Assembly: GCF_900108945.1 (NCBI RefSeq) | Contig: NZ_FNYE01000020.1 | Coordinates: 1 to 64,000 of the forward strand | Source: Paraburkholderia diazotrophica | Lineage (GTDB): Bacteria > Pseudomonadota > Gammaproteobacteria > Burkholderiales > Burkholderiaceae | Direction: 5' to 3' | DNA length: 64,000 nucleotides | Translations under genes and position numbers: made by a program | In this document: positions 34,086-43,800 of the stretch, piece after piece | How positions within the stretch are numbered: position 1 is the stretch's first letter | Layout of the letters: each line of letters begins with the position of its first letter | The notes under the pieces: generated by a model | What the model was told of the DNA's origin: nothing | Seen by the model: the letters and a program-made list of their open reading frames with translations, nothing else | Database searches by the model: none

Positions 34086-35270
34086 TCATACGCCATGTGC
34101 GTGAATGAGTGGATAAACAGCGAGCCCGATGAGTGCCGCGGCAATGACGATGATGGGCTCCTGGAGCTTCTTGAAGCGCCAGAGCAGCAAGATTGTCGCA
34201 AGCGCCAGGAGAACGGTGGGCCAGTCAACAATCGAGCGGCGTGCGATCACGATCACGGAGCCCGTGATCGCACCGACGGCAGCCGCGGTGATGCCGTCGA
34301 CAAACGCCTTGACGGCGGGCAGCTTGCCGTACTTCTTGAAGTACGGCGCCGGCAGCACCGTGAAGAGATAGCAAGGCAGGAAGGTGCCGAGTGCGGCCAC
34401 ACACGCGCCCGTGAACCCCGCAACCAGGTATCCGATGAAGCCAACCGTGATCACGACCGGTCCGGGCGTAATCATCGCGACAGCCACGGCATCGACGAAC
34501 TGTTTGTCATTGAGCCAGTGATGCTCGGTGACCACACCACCGTAAAGGAATGGCACGATCGCCAGTCCCGAGCCGAACACGAAAGCGCCGGCCTTCGCGA
34601 AGAACAGACCGATCTGGCCAAGCAGAGGCCAGTCAAGGCCGCTGAGCACGCCGCTTGCGGCCGGCAGCTGTGCCGCTGCTGCTGCATTCAGTCCGCCCTT
34701 GCTGAACCATTTCGGCGGGGCGACAACGAACCAGTTGACGAGGCCGCCCGCAATAAAAAGCCACGCGATCTCGGATTCAGTGATGACCGTTACGGCTGCG
34801 AGTATCAGGTAGATCGCCCACAGGAGCCTGTGTTTGCCGATCGTCTTCGTGGTGAGCTTGTATGCGCTCATCGCGATGATGCCGACTACGGCAGCGCCTA
34901 CGCCATAGAAGGCTGCCTGCATCCACGACAGGCCGCCGAAGTGCGCGTAGGCCCAGCCGAGGCCCACCACCATCACGAATGACGGCAGCACGAAAGCGAT
35001 ACCGGCGAGCGTTGCACCGACGATGTGATAGTGCACGTGGCCCATATAGATGCCGAGCTGTGCCGCCAGCGGTCCCGGCATCATCTGCGCGAGCACCAGT
35101 CCTTCGCGGTAGTCCGACTCGCTGATCCACTTGCGCTGCTCGACGAGATCGCGATGCATGTAGCCGACGAGCGCCACAGGTCCGCCAAACCCGAACGTGC
35201 CGAGGCGCAGCATGTAAAGGACCAACTGACCGAGCGTGTAACCCGGCGCTGTCGCTGTAGTCGTGTTCAC
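34086..35270 (-). CDS. chrA: Chromate transporter, long-chain ChrA
   Basis: 394 aa, the two-domain (long) CHR form. Each half carries the repeat signature: FGFGGPVALVGYMHRDLVEQ near residues 26-45 with AQMMPGPLAAQLGIYMG, and FVFGSGLAIVPFLYGGVVTE with AMITPGPVVITVGFIGYLVA in the second half. It exports chromate from the cytoplasm. A GTG start overlaps the chrB stop by 1 nt (TAGTG), so translation is coupled. Confidence 0.96.
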   Translation of the reverse strand: MNTTTATAPGYTLGQLVLYMLRLGTFGFGGPVALVGYMHRDLVEQRKWISESDYREGLVLAQMMPGPLAAQLGIYMGHVHYHIVGATLAGIAFVLPSFVMVVGLGWAYAHFGGLSWMQAAFYGVGAAVVGIIAMSAYKLTTKTIGKHRLLWAIYLILAAVTVITESEIAWLFIAGGLVNWFVVAPPKWFSKGGLNAAAAAQLPAASGVLSGLDWPLLGQIGLFFAKAGAFVFGSGLAIVPFLYGGVVTEHHWLNDKQFVDAVAVAMITPGPVVITVGFIGYLVAGFTGACVAALGTFLPCYLFTVLPAPYFKKYGKLPAVKAFVDGITAAAVGAITGSVIVIARRSIVDWPTVLLALATILLLWRFKKLQEPIIVIAAALIGLAVYPLIHAHGV

Positions 35271-36247
35271 TAACGCTTCCTCTCGTCCTTGCTTTTTGTC
35301 GTGGATACAAAGTGTGTGTAGAGCGAATCGAGCACCCGGCTCATGTCGTCAAGCAACTGATCGTCATCTGCTGCACGCTCCCTTGCCCCCGCCATCACGG
35401 CCTCGAAGCCGATGGCCTCGGGCACGGGGGCGCCGCCAACGTCGAGCGCATGAACCATCTCGCCGAGCCGGAGCAGCGCGGGGTCCTTGTCGAAACCGAA
35501 GCTCACGACCAGCACCTCGAACGTCACGCGTTCGCCGACGTGGGTGAAGGCCGCACCGTCGAAGTCGAAGCCGAGCGCGTTGGCCGGGCAGGCGCTGGGC
35601 GCCGTAAGCCAGATGAAGCGCGCATCGCGATCGATGAAGCGCCGGATCAGCCAGGCGCTCGCAACGCGATCGACCCACATGCGTTGCCGCGTGGCCCAGG
35701 TGCGCCCTTGATAGTCGGTGACCGACAGGCTACGGATGGGTCGTTCGGCGGAATGGGGTTCACCCGGCGACAGCACGGTATCGACCAGACCGATGAAGTC
35801 CTGCCACGCTGCTTCGGCGCGCGTCGCAGCGTCGCCCGGAAAGTAGTCGATCGCGGCGATGGTTTCGTAGTCCTTGCGCAGACGCCGAAGCAGCTTGGTC
35901 AGGTCGGCCGCGGACTGGCCCGACACCGTCTTGCGTGCGTCCTTCAGGGAACGCATGAACTCGGCAAGGTCGTCACTGCGATCGAACAGTGCACGGAATT
36001 CCGCCTCCTGCGCGGCATCGAGGCTCGGCGCCCGCAGCAGATGTGCGGTGCCGCCGCTATCGGCAATCGCGCTCGCCAGTTCGCGCAGCATCTGCTCGCG
36101 TTCTTCCGTGTGGGGCAGTAGGTAGATGCCGTCGCGCAGCACCGCACATCCTTTCGCCTTCAGTGCCCGCCAGAAGCGCATGCGCGCGGTGGCGTTTTCC
36201 GTGGGCAACGTAAGGACGAGCAGCGACCAGGTTATGATATTGCGCAT
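35270..36247 (-). CDS. chrB: Chromate-responsive regulator ChrB
   Basis: 325 aa, full length. The N-terminal part (TWSLLVLTLPTENATARMRF near residues 5-24, FRALFDRSDDLAEFMRSL) is the PaaX-like regulatory region; the C-terminal chromate-resistance domain starts with RMWVDRVASAWLIRRFIDRD near 190 and includes FDFDGAAFTHVGERVTFEVL. ChrB senses chromate and controls chrA. It heads the operon; an ATG at 36247 lies directly beside a repeat that could be its own operator, leaving a very short leader with a poor ribosome-binding site. Confidence 0.95.
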   Translation of the reverse strand: MRNIITWSLLVLTLPTENATARMRFWRALKAKGCAVLRDGIYLLPHTEEREQMLRELASAIADSGGTAHLLRAPSLDAAQEAEFRALFDRSDDLAEFMRSLKDARKTVSGQSAADLTKLLRRLRKDYETIAAIDYFPGDAATRAEAAWQDFIGLVDTVLSPGEPHSAERPIRSLSVTDYQGRTWATRQRMWVDRVASAWLIRRFIDRDARFIWLTAPSACPANALGFDFDGAAFTHVGERVTFEVLVVSFGFDKDPALLRLGEMVHALDVGGAPVPEAIGFEAVMAGARERAADDDQLLDDMSRVLDSLYTHFVSTTKSKDERKR

Positions 36248-36281
36248 GTAGATAACGATACACAACAGTAACGATATCTAC
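36248..36281. promoter_or_regulatory. Probable ChrB operator/promoter
   Basis: GTAGATA at 36248-36254 and TATCTAC at 36275-36281 form an inverted repeat with 20 nt between the arms. TAACGATA occurs twice in direct orientation (36253-36260 and 36269-36276). All touch the chrB start. An A/T-rich repeat at this position is a likely site for autoregulation. Confidence 0.6.
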
Positions 36282-36446
36282 AAGCACACTTTTATGGCTG
36301 CTTCGGACCGACCAGGCCCTGCCAACTCGAAGGTGTCCGGGTGTTCAAAAAGCGGTATCACCGCTCACCAAAAGCGTTGATCAAAGCTTGTGGTGTTTGC
36401 TGGGTCATAGGCCTCGACGGCACTCCACGATAGAGAGGAGTTCACC

Positions 36447-37544
36447 ATGCTCGGCTACCTCCGTCAGGACAGCTCCATTCCGGTTGATATTCAAGATAGC
36501 GAGTTCACGAAAGACCTGTTGGGTCATTACCTATGCAGTACATACGATGAGGCCGTGAACAACGGCGGACGACCGTTTGACGTGGTGGTGATCGGCGCCG
36601 GCATGTTTGGAGCTTATGCCGCGGACAAAATCTATCGAGCAGGTACCGACCAGAACTTGCGCATTCTCCTGCTCGATGCCGGTGGTTACCTGGTCTTCAC
36701 GCATGTCCAGAATTTGCCGCACCTTGGCTTGAATCCACCGGACGCGGCGTTGGTCACACGGAACGAGCAGGATCCGAAACGGCGTCTGGGGCATTCCCTG
36801 GCACAGCAACCTGCCCTTACCGGGTTGGCGTACTGCCCGGGTGGGCGTTCGTTGTTCTGGGGCGGCTGGGCTCCCGCGCTAACCGCGGCAGATCTTGGCG
36901 AGTGGCCAAAGAACGCGCGTGATTTCCTCAATGCCAACTATGCGGATGTCGAGCTCGAAATCGGTGTTCAGGACAAGGCGGACTTTCGCTCCAGACCGCT
37001 CAACGCTGCGCTCAATACGCAGCTAAAGTCAATGACGACGGGTGCCAATCCGATCATTCCTTCGGTGACTGTTGACGTCGTTGACGAACCGCCCATAGCC
37101 GTGCAGGCGAGCGCACGTCACTGTCACGCCGTATACATGAATCGCACAGCCGGCTTTCCAGTACCTCCAGGACGTACAACAGCGACAACGCATTTCAGGT
37201 CCATGTTCGCCTCCTCCAATCGATTGACGGGGCACCGAGGACCGCTATCCCTTCCGCCCCCAACTTGCATCGACGGCAGCCTGAATCTCGCCAGCGTCCT
37301 GAACACCGGCCTGCGTCATTTGCCAGGCGATTTCCGCTGTGCCAAGGCATACCTTGCACCTGACTGCCATCTGGTCCTCGAAGCCTTTGCTGTCATCGGG
37401 CTCGTCACGGTGTTTGGTGCGGCGGGCATGATGGCGGCACACCCATATTCGAATGAGTGCCTCTCATCATCAGCAGCATCGACAACGGACAAGTCAGCGC
37501 AGAGACTGCAACGACGAGCGTTTGGCAGCGCCCCTCTCAACTGA
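36447..37544 (+). pseudogene. GMC-type oxidoreductase, 3'-truncated
   Basis: The first ~222 codons encode the FAD-binding part of a GMC oxidoreductase: DVVVIGAGMFGAYAADKIYR near residues 45-64, LLLDAGGYL, then CPGGRSLFWGGWAPAL near 130-145 and PPIAVQASAR near 213-222. At about 37110 the homology stops and the frame runs on to 37544 through what is antisense sequence of a PII-like and a DUF2933 remnant. The catalytic His region is lost, so the product is probably inactive. AGAGGAG precedes the ATG. Confidence 0.75.
37080..37204 (-). pseudogene. PII-like (heavy-metal-associated) regulator remnant
   Basis: The leftward ATG at 37204 has a strong GGAGGAGG site and gives MDLKCVVAVVRP, the start of PII-like proteins found in metal-resistance clusters. 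The frame then departs. In another frame, AIHVYGVTVTCARLHGYG plus RFVND resembles the next part of the same family. The gene is thus frameshifted and fused into the end of the GMC remnant. Confidence 0.5.
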
Positions 37545-37626
37545 GGTAGCGCCCAGTACGCAACGCCGAGCGCCAGCGCAAAAGCAATCGCAATAGGGCC
37601 ATCGTCTTCGGGTTGCACTTCATCAT
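37405..37626 (-). pseudogene. DUF2933 small membrane protein, two frameshifts
   Basis: Start MMKCNPKTMA at 37626 with AAGGGAAC upstream. The rest of the protein can be read only by shifting frame twice: AIAFALALGVAYWALPQLRG in one frame, and after about 37545, SALTCPLSMLLMMRGTHSNM in another, ending at 37405. CPLSMLLMM matches the CPLMHLFMHH segment of the intact DUF2933 gene at 61.3 kb. Two independent shifts make a sequencing error unlikely. Confidence 0.7.
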
Positions 37627-37680
37627 CAGTTCCCTTTGAAAGTCAGACTGGATGTTGACGATGCCCAAGCGCAGCACGCA

Positions 37681-37986
37681 CTACTTCGACGGCGCTGTTC
37701 CCGCCTGCCCGGCGTACTTGAGCATGATGTCGCCCATTGCACGCATCATTTCTCCATGCATGCGCATCGCAGTCTTCGGGTCCAAGCCTGCCGTCCCGCC
37801 CATCATCGGGCAGCTTCCCATCATTCCGTTCATTGCCATCATGCCGCCCATCATCGAACCGTGTTCATACTCGCGGCCCTGCTGGGTTGCATTTGACGAA
37901 CTGGCGGTGCCCGCTGCCAGGGCGACGGTACCTGTCGCGGCCAAAAGCACGGAAGCAATGGCCGTTCGAATCAATTTCGCGTTCAT
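37681..37986 (-). CDS. Met-rich periplasmic protein
   Basis: 101 aa from the ATG at 37986 with GGAG upstream. A signal peptide ends near ALA (residue 25). The mature part has GSMMGGMMAMNGMMGSCPMM near 43-62 and a second Met-containing helix (TAMRMHGEMMRAMGDIML). The Met and single Cys suit Cu(I)/Ag(I) binding. It is the last gene of the leftward copper run, close to the CopL-like gene. Confidence 0.75.
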   Translation of the reverse strand: MNAKLIRTAIASVLLAATGTVALAAGTASSSNATQQGREYEHGSMMGGMMAMNGMMGSCPMMGGTAGLDPKTAMRMHGEMMRAMGDIMLKYAGQAGTAPSK

Positions 37987-38117
37987 ACGTGTATCTCCGA
38001 ATTCGGATATATCCAGATAGAAGGTAGGTTGGTCGCGCACGGCCCCGCGCATTGCATGCGCGTCGGACGTGCGTTAAGCCACGGTGTCAAACCGCAAAAA
38101 TCTAGTCGTTGAGCGAA

Positions 38118-38489
38118 CTACAGCGAGCGGGGAGGAGGCGCCGGCAGTTCAGGAATGAACTGCTTCGCGAAGGGGCTGGCGACAGCCCGGTAGACGGGTG
38201 AGGAAGGAACAACCATAACCGTGTGGGTCATGGGTATGGCGGGCATACCACAGAGGACGCCGCCGATGCTGCCATTGCAGGACGCGTTGGCATTGACCGT
38301 ATGGTGACCGGCAACCTGCCCACACGCAGTCACTTCAGATACGTGTGCAGCATGCGTTTGCTGCTGCGCGCTCGGCATCGACGCGGTCATCGACTCCATT
38401 TGGGGGCAAACCGACATCTGCGCCGGATAGCCGAGCAGCGGCAACCACGCAATCAGAAAGCAAGCGACCAGTTTGACCCAGAGCTTCAT
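38118..38489 (-). CDS. CopL/DUF2946-like secreted protein
   Basis: 123 aa from the ATG at 38489. Signal peptide (LWVKLVACFLIAWLPLLGYP). Mature region rich in Met, His and Cys: MSVCPQMESMTASMPSAQQQ, CGQVAGHHTVNANASC, then a second hydrophobic patch and the PPPRSL end that recurs in this group of copper-linked proteins. Related proteins at 47.0 and 52.4 kb share the pattern. CopL-type proteins are tied to copper tolerance; mechanism unknown. Confidence 0.65.
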   Translation of the reverse strand: MKLWVKLVACFLIAWLPLLGYPAQMSVCPQMESMTASMPSAQQQTHAAHVSEVTACGQVAGHHTVNANASCNGSIGGVLCGMPAIPMTHTVMVVPSSPVYRAVASPFAKQFIPELPAPPPRSL

Positions 38490-38558
38490 GGATTCAGTAT
38501 ATGCCTTGACGCAAGAGGCTGTCACGGCGCGCAGCGACATTGGCATTTCGTATCAACG

Positions 38559-40427
38559 CTACTTCCCCCATTGCCTCAGGTGAGCCGCGAACGCGTCGGC
38601 ACCGATGAATCCGACGAGCTGCGCATCAGGTTGCTGCCGGCCACTTCTGTCGTAGAAGATGAGTGCTGGCGGACCAAATAACCCGAAGCGACGGAGCATC
38701 GCGGTGTCCTCCGCCGTGTTCTTCGTCACGTCAATGCGCAGCAGCTTCCAGTGAGCGAATTCACTGACGACCTGAGGGTCCGTGAACGTAAATCGCTCGA
38801 GCTCCTTGCAGCTGATGCACCAGTCAGCGTAGAAATCGACCATGACCGGCTGACCATTCGCTGCCTTGAGCGCCTGGGCCAGTTCGGCATTCGACCGTAT
38901 CGCTTCGAACCGTGTGGTCGAATCCGCTTCCGCCTTCGCGCGCGGTGTCGAGGACGTGCGCATCACGCCACCAAGCGGCTCCAGGATATCGAAGTTGCCC
39001 GACACGACTCCGACGAACTCCGCGACGCCTGCGACCAGGAGCAGCATACCGACCGCTTTCCCCAGGCGGAAAATGCCAGGTGCGTCGGCCGGCAATGGGT
39101 CGATGGCCCGGAGCATCATGCCGCAGCTCACGAGCAACGCCGCGACGAGCACCATGAGCAGCCAGTCCGGCAACAGCGAATAGACAAACCAAAGGGCAGC
39201 GGCGAGCAGCAGGAAGCCCAATGCATTCTGTACCGCTACCATCCATCGGCCAGCTCTCGGGAGTACCTGAGCACCAAACGTCCCGACCGCCAGCAGCGGA
39301 ATCCCCAGTCCTAACGCCAACACATACAGGGCAAGGGCGCCGCCGAGCACATCGTGACTGTTCGCGATATAAAGCAGCGCGCCCGCAAGCACAGGCGTCG
39401 AGCATGGTCCGACAATCAGGGCAGACAACATGCCCATCACGAACACCGCGCCAACACGGCCGCCTGGCAGCCGGTTAGTCCATGCCGAGGCTCTTGTTTG
39501 CAAACTGGCCGGCAGCTGGAACCGGAATACGCCGAACATAGCAAGCGCAAGGAACACCATCAGCAGACCAAACGCTGCGAGCACCCATGGCCGCTGCGTA
39601 ACCGCGACCAGCGGAATGCCGGCCAGCGCGGCAATCGTTCCCGCAACAGCGTAGGTGAGCGCGAGGCCCTGCACGTAGGCGAATGAAAGTCCGAAGCCTC
39701 GATAAAGCGTTGACCTCCCCCGGCCACCACCTATGACAGCCGTCACGATGGGAACCAGTGGATACATGCAAACCGTTCCGGCCATGAGCAGGCCTGCGAG
39801 CAAAAATCCCAACAGTTCAGGGACTGAAATGCCATTTGCCGGTCGCAGGTTGATACCGAATACCGTGAGCGAAGGATTCACGCCTGTGTCGCGGAATCCG
39901 GCAGCGCTTGCCGTGGTGTTGTTCCCGGCCGCGACGGAAGTGACGACTCCGTCGGCCGCGATTCGATAGGTCCGCGTCTGCGGCGGGTAGCAGACACCGA
40001 TGTCCGCGCACCCCTGCGAAGTGACGGATAGCACGACGCTGGTCGAGACGGGATGTGACAACGCAAGCTGGATTTCCACCGGCTGATGATAGACCGTGAC
40101 CATGCCGAATGTCGGGTCGTTCTTCTCTTCCCCGGCAGGCATGTGGTCCGGCTTTATCGGTGCGCCGTCCACGGCGAAGTCGAACCGGTCCCGATACAGG
40201 TAATAGCCCGCGTGCGTCCTGAAATCGAGGGTGACCTGCTGAGGCGCGCTGAGCGTAACCGTCAACGGGAATGCCTGGTCCGGTGCCAGCAGGTCGGTCT
40301 CGCTTACGGCATGGGCACCCAGAGACGTCAACGCGACGAACAGAACAAGTGCGGCGTGCAACACCCGCCTGAACGCGTCGTTCGCACGGCAATTCCATTG
40401 CCCGACGCTGATTGATACGTCCCGCAT
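38559..40427 (-). CDS. dsbD: Thiol:disulfide interchange protein DsbD
   Basis: 622 aa, full length. After a signal peptide comes the DsbD alpha domain with CADIGVC near residue 135; then eight membrane helices holding the redox cysteines in GTVCMYPLVP and GPCSTPVLAG; then the thioredoxin-like gamma domain with WCISC near 537. It carries electrons from cytoplasmic thioredoxin to periplasmic thiol proteins. GGAGGGAG precedes the ATG. Within the copper operon it would repair copper-oxidised thiols or serve metalloprotein assembly. It ends 69 nt before the CopL-like gene. Confidence 0.94.
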   Translation of the reverse strand: MRDVSISVGQWNCRANDAFRRVLHAALVLFVALTSLGAHAVSETDLLAPDQAFPLTVTLSAPQQVTLDFRTHAGYYLYRDRFDFAVDGAPIKPDHMPAGEEKNDPTFGMVTVYHQPVEIQLALSHPVSTSVVLSVTSQGCADIGVCYPPQTRTYRIAADGVVTSVAAGNNTTASAAGFRDTGVNPSLTVFGINLRPANGISVPELLGFLLAGLLMAGTVCMYPLVPIVTAVIGGGRGRSTLYRGFGLSFAYVQGLALTYAVAGTIAALAGIPLVAVTQRPWVLAAFGLLMVFLALAMFGVFRFQLPASLQTRASAWTNRLPGGRVGAVFVMGMLSALIVGPCSTPVLAGALLYIANSHDVLGGALALYVLALGLGIPLLAVGTFGAQVLPRAGRWMVAVQNALGFLLLAAALWFVYSLLPDWLLMVLVAALLVSCGMMLRAIDPLPADAPGIFRLGKAVGMLLLVAGVAEFVGVVSGNFDILEPLGGVMRTSSTPRAKAEADSTTRFEAIRSNAELAQALKAANGQPVMVDFYADWCISCKELERFTFTDPQVVSEFAHWKLLRIDVTKNTAEDTAMLRRFGLFGPPALIFYDRSGRQQPDAQLVGFIGADAFAAHLRQWGK

Positions 40428-40504
40428 CTCTCGCTCCCTCCATGCAAACCAGTCCGCAGGCCAACCGTTAGCGATCAGCCTGCGGCCACCGTGTCAACAC
40501 CGCA

Positions 40505-40855
40505 TCACGACTGCTTTTCCATCTTCACGATAGTCAACGTACCGTTGACGTTTTCAACGCGCACCTTGACCTTGTCGCCTTCGTGAACCTGCCTGGCCAT
40601 CGCCGCATCCTTTGCCATGAATGCCATGGTCATCGGCGGCATGCCAACGTTTTCGAGTGCACCGTGTTTCAGCGTGACCATGCCCGTGGCGGTATCGACG
40701 TTCTTGACCTCCGCATCAGTCAGAGCCGTGCTGACCGATGCTTTCGTCGCCGAAGGTTTCCCGGACATGCTCATACCGGCCATTTCGTCACCTGCGAACG
40801 CGGGTGCCGTCACAACGGCGGCGATAGCCGAAAACGCAACAATCATTTTCTTCAT
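40505..40855 (-). CDS. cusF: Periplasmic Cu/Ag chaperone CusF
   Basis: 116 aa. Signal peptide ends at AFAG. The CusF OB-fold domain (AEVKNVDTATGMVTLKHGAL near residues 49-68) contains the His, and GMPPMTMAFMAKD carries the Trp-less Met pair; Cu(I) is normally held by one His and two Met with a Trp cap. GDKVKVRVENVNGTLTIVKM closes the domain. Start overlaps the cusA end by 4 nt. It would hand periplasmic Cu(I)/Ag(I) to the CusCBA pump. Confidence 0.92.
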   Translation of the reverse strand: MKKMIVAFSAIAAVVTAPAFAGDEMAGMSMSGKPSATKASVSTALTDAEVKNVDTATGMVTLKHGALENVGMPPMTMAFMAKDAAMARQVHEGDKVKVRVENVNGTLTIVKMEKQS

Positions 40856-43800
40856 TGAATCTCTCCAGTTTCGGTTGATGGCACTTTCGCGCCGGAAGGT
40901 ACTGCATGAGAAAACCGCGTGTCCTCGCTTCGCGCAACGCGACGGCGCTGCAACAGAAACCAGGCGGCGGGAATGACAAACATCGAGAGGATGGGCGCGG
41001 TCACCATCCCGCCCACCATGGGCGCGGCGATGCGCCGCATCACTTCGGAACCCGCTCCATGGCCGACCATGATGGGAATGAGGCCGGCTAGTACGACGGC
41101 AACCGTCATCGCTTTAGGCCGCACGCGCAGCACGGCGCCTTCGCGAATCGCGTCGAGCAGCGTGGCCTCGTCAAGAGGCTCACCGAGTTCGAGTCGCCGG
41201 TTGAGAGCGCCCTTCAGATAGAGCAGCATGACGACGCCGAACTCCGCCGCTACACCCGCGAGCGCAATGAATCCCACGGATGTCGCGACGGATACCGCAT
41301 GACCCAGTATCCAGATGAACCAGAATCCGCCGACCAGCGCGAAGGGCACCGTCGACATCAGGAGGAGCGCGTCGGCAGCCGAGTTGAACGTCAGGAACAG
41401 CAGCACGAAGATGACGACGAGCGTCACGGGAACGACGGTTCGCAACTTTGCCTCCGCACGCTCGAGGTACTCGAACTGGCCCGACCAGCTAATCGAGTAT
41501 CCAGGCGGAAGCGTGACCTTTTCCGCCACGGCCTGCTGCATCGCTTTCACCGCCGACTGCAGGTCCACGTTCCGGATATCGACGTAGACATAGCCTGAAA
41601 GCCGTGCGTTTTCGCTGCGAATCGACGGCGGGCCGTCGGCAATCCGGATGTCGGCCACATCGCCGAGCCGGATTTGCGCGCCCCGGTCCGTGACCACTGG
41701 CAACTGGCGCAGCTTCTCGAGCGAATCGCGTATCTCGCGCGGATAGCGGATGTTGATGGGAAAGCGCTCCCGCCCCGCAATCATTTCGCCGACGTTTTCG
41801 CCCCCGACGGCCGACGACACGACGGACTGGATATCGCTGACGGAAAGGCCGTAACGTGCGGCAGCCTGGCGGTTGATGTCGACGTCGATGTACCTGCCGC
41901 CATTCAGCCGCTCGGCAAGGGCTGATGTGACGCCCGGCACGTTCCTGACTGTGGTCTCGACCTGCGCGGCCACCTTGTCAATCTGATTGAGGTCCGGCCC
42001 GGAAATCTTCACGCCGACGGGCGACTTGATACCCGTCGACAGCATGTCCAGCCGGTTACGAATGGGCGGGACCCAGAGGTTTGAAAGCCCTGGCACCTTC
42101 ACCGTCCGGTCGAGTTCGTCCAGGAGCTTCTCCGGCGTCATGCCGGGGCGCCACTGCCTGCGAGGCTTGAACTGAATCGTGGTTTCGAACATCTCGAGGC
42201 CCGGCGCCGGGTCCGTGGCAGTCTCGGCCCTGCCCGACTTGCCGAACACCGTCGCCACTTCGGGTACCGTCTTGATGAGCCGGTCGGTCTGCTGCAACAG
42301 CTCGGCCGCTTTTTCGGTCGAAATGCTGGGGAGCGCCGTCGGCATGTAAAGCAAGTCGCCCTCGTCGAGCGGCGGCAGGAACTCTCCGCCCAGTCGCGTC
42401 AGCGGAATCGCGGTGAGTACGAGCGCGACAACGGCGAGTCCGATGGTGAACCAGGGACGCCGCAGCGTGGCTTCCAGCAACGGCCGGTACAGGCGCACCA
42501 GCACGCGATTGATGGGATTGGACGTCTCATGCGGAATGCGCCCTCGAATCAGGTATCCCATCAGCACCGGCACCAGGGTCACTGACAGACCGGCAGCGGC
42601 AGCAATCGTGTAGGTCTTCGTGAATGCCAGCGGCGAGAAGAGCCTGCCTTCCTGGCCCTCCAGTGAGAACACCGGAATGAACGACAACGTGATGATGAGC
42701 AGCGAGAAGAAGAGCGCCGGTCCGACCTCCGCCGCCGATGTCGCAATCAGCTCCCATCGCTGCGCGACCGTTATCGGTTCATCAGGATGTTCATGCTCGA
42801 ACGCCTCCAGATGCTTGTGGGCGTTTTCAATCATCACGATGGCCGCGTCAATCATCGCGCCGATGGCTATCGCAATCCCGCCCAGCGACATGATGTTCGC
42901 ATTGACGCCCTGATAGCGCATCACGATGAACGCGGCCAGCACACCAAGCGGCAGCGACAGGACGGCCACGAACGCGCTACGCAGATGGAACAGGAACACG
43001 GCACAGACAATCCCGACGACGATAAACTCCTCTACTAGCATGTCCTTCAGGTTGTCCACCGCGTTTTCGATAAGCTGTGAGCGGTCGTAGGTCGTCACGA
43101 CTTCGACGCCGGCTGGCAACGAACGCTTCAGGTCAGCGAGCTTTGACTTCACCGCCTCGATGGTCGTCAGCGCGTTTTTGCCGGAACGCATCACGACGAC
43201 ACCGCCAGCCACTTCGCCTTCACCGTTGAATTCGGCAATGCCTCGACGCGGCTCGGGCCCAATCTGGATGCGTGCAACGTCTCCGAGCAGCACCGGCGTT
43301 CCCGCATCATTGGTCCGAAGGACGACGTTACGAAAATCATCCAGCGAGTGCAGATAGCCTGACGAGCGAACCACATACTCGGACTCGGCCAGTTCGACGA
43401 CCGAGCCGCCAGACTCCTGGTTGGCCTTGCCGAGCGCGTCGGCCACCATCGCCTGCGTGATGCCGTACGCGCGCAGCTTGTCCGGGTCCAGCACGACCTG
43501 ATACTGGCGCACCATCCCGCCGACGCTCGCCACTTCCGACACGTCCGGGACGGACTTGAGTTCGAACTTCAGGAACCAGTCATTGAGCGCTCTGAGTTGC
43601 CCGAGGTCATGCTTCCCGGTCCTGTCGACGAGCGCGTATTCGTACACCCAGCCCACGCCCGTTGCGTCAGGTCCGAGCGAGACCGTTGCACCCTGAGGAA
43701 GCCGGCTTTGCACCTGGTTCAGGTATTCGAGTACACGTGAGCGGGCCCAGTACGGGTCGGTCTTGTCATCGAACAGCACGTAGGCGAAGGCGTCGCCGAA

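Noticed and set aside
36379..36386. TTGATCAA before the GMC remnant as an FNR-like site.
   Set aside because: The half-sites abut with no spacer, so it does not fit the FNR/ANR spacing.
37245..37442. Leftward frame with MAVRCKVCLGTAEIAWQM between the PII-like and DUF2933 remnants.
   Set aside because: No family recognised and it overlaps the tail of the frameshifted DUF2933 gene; probably debris.
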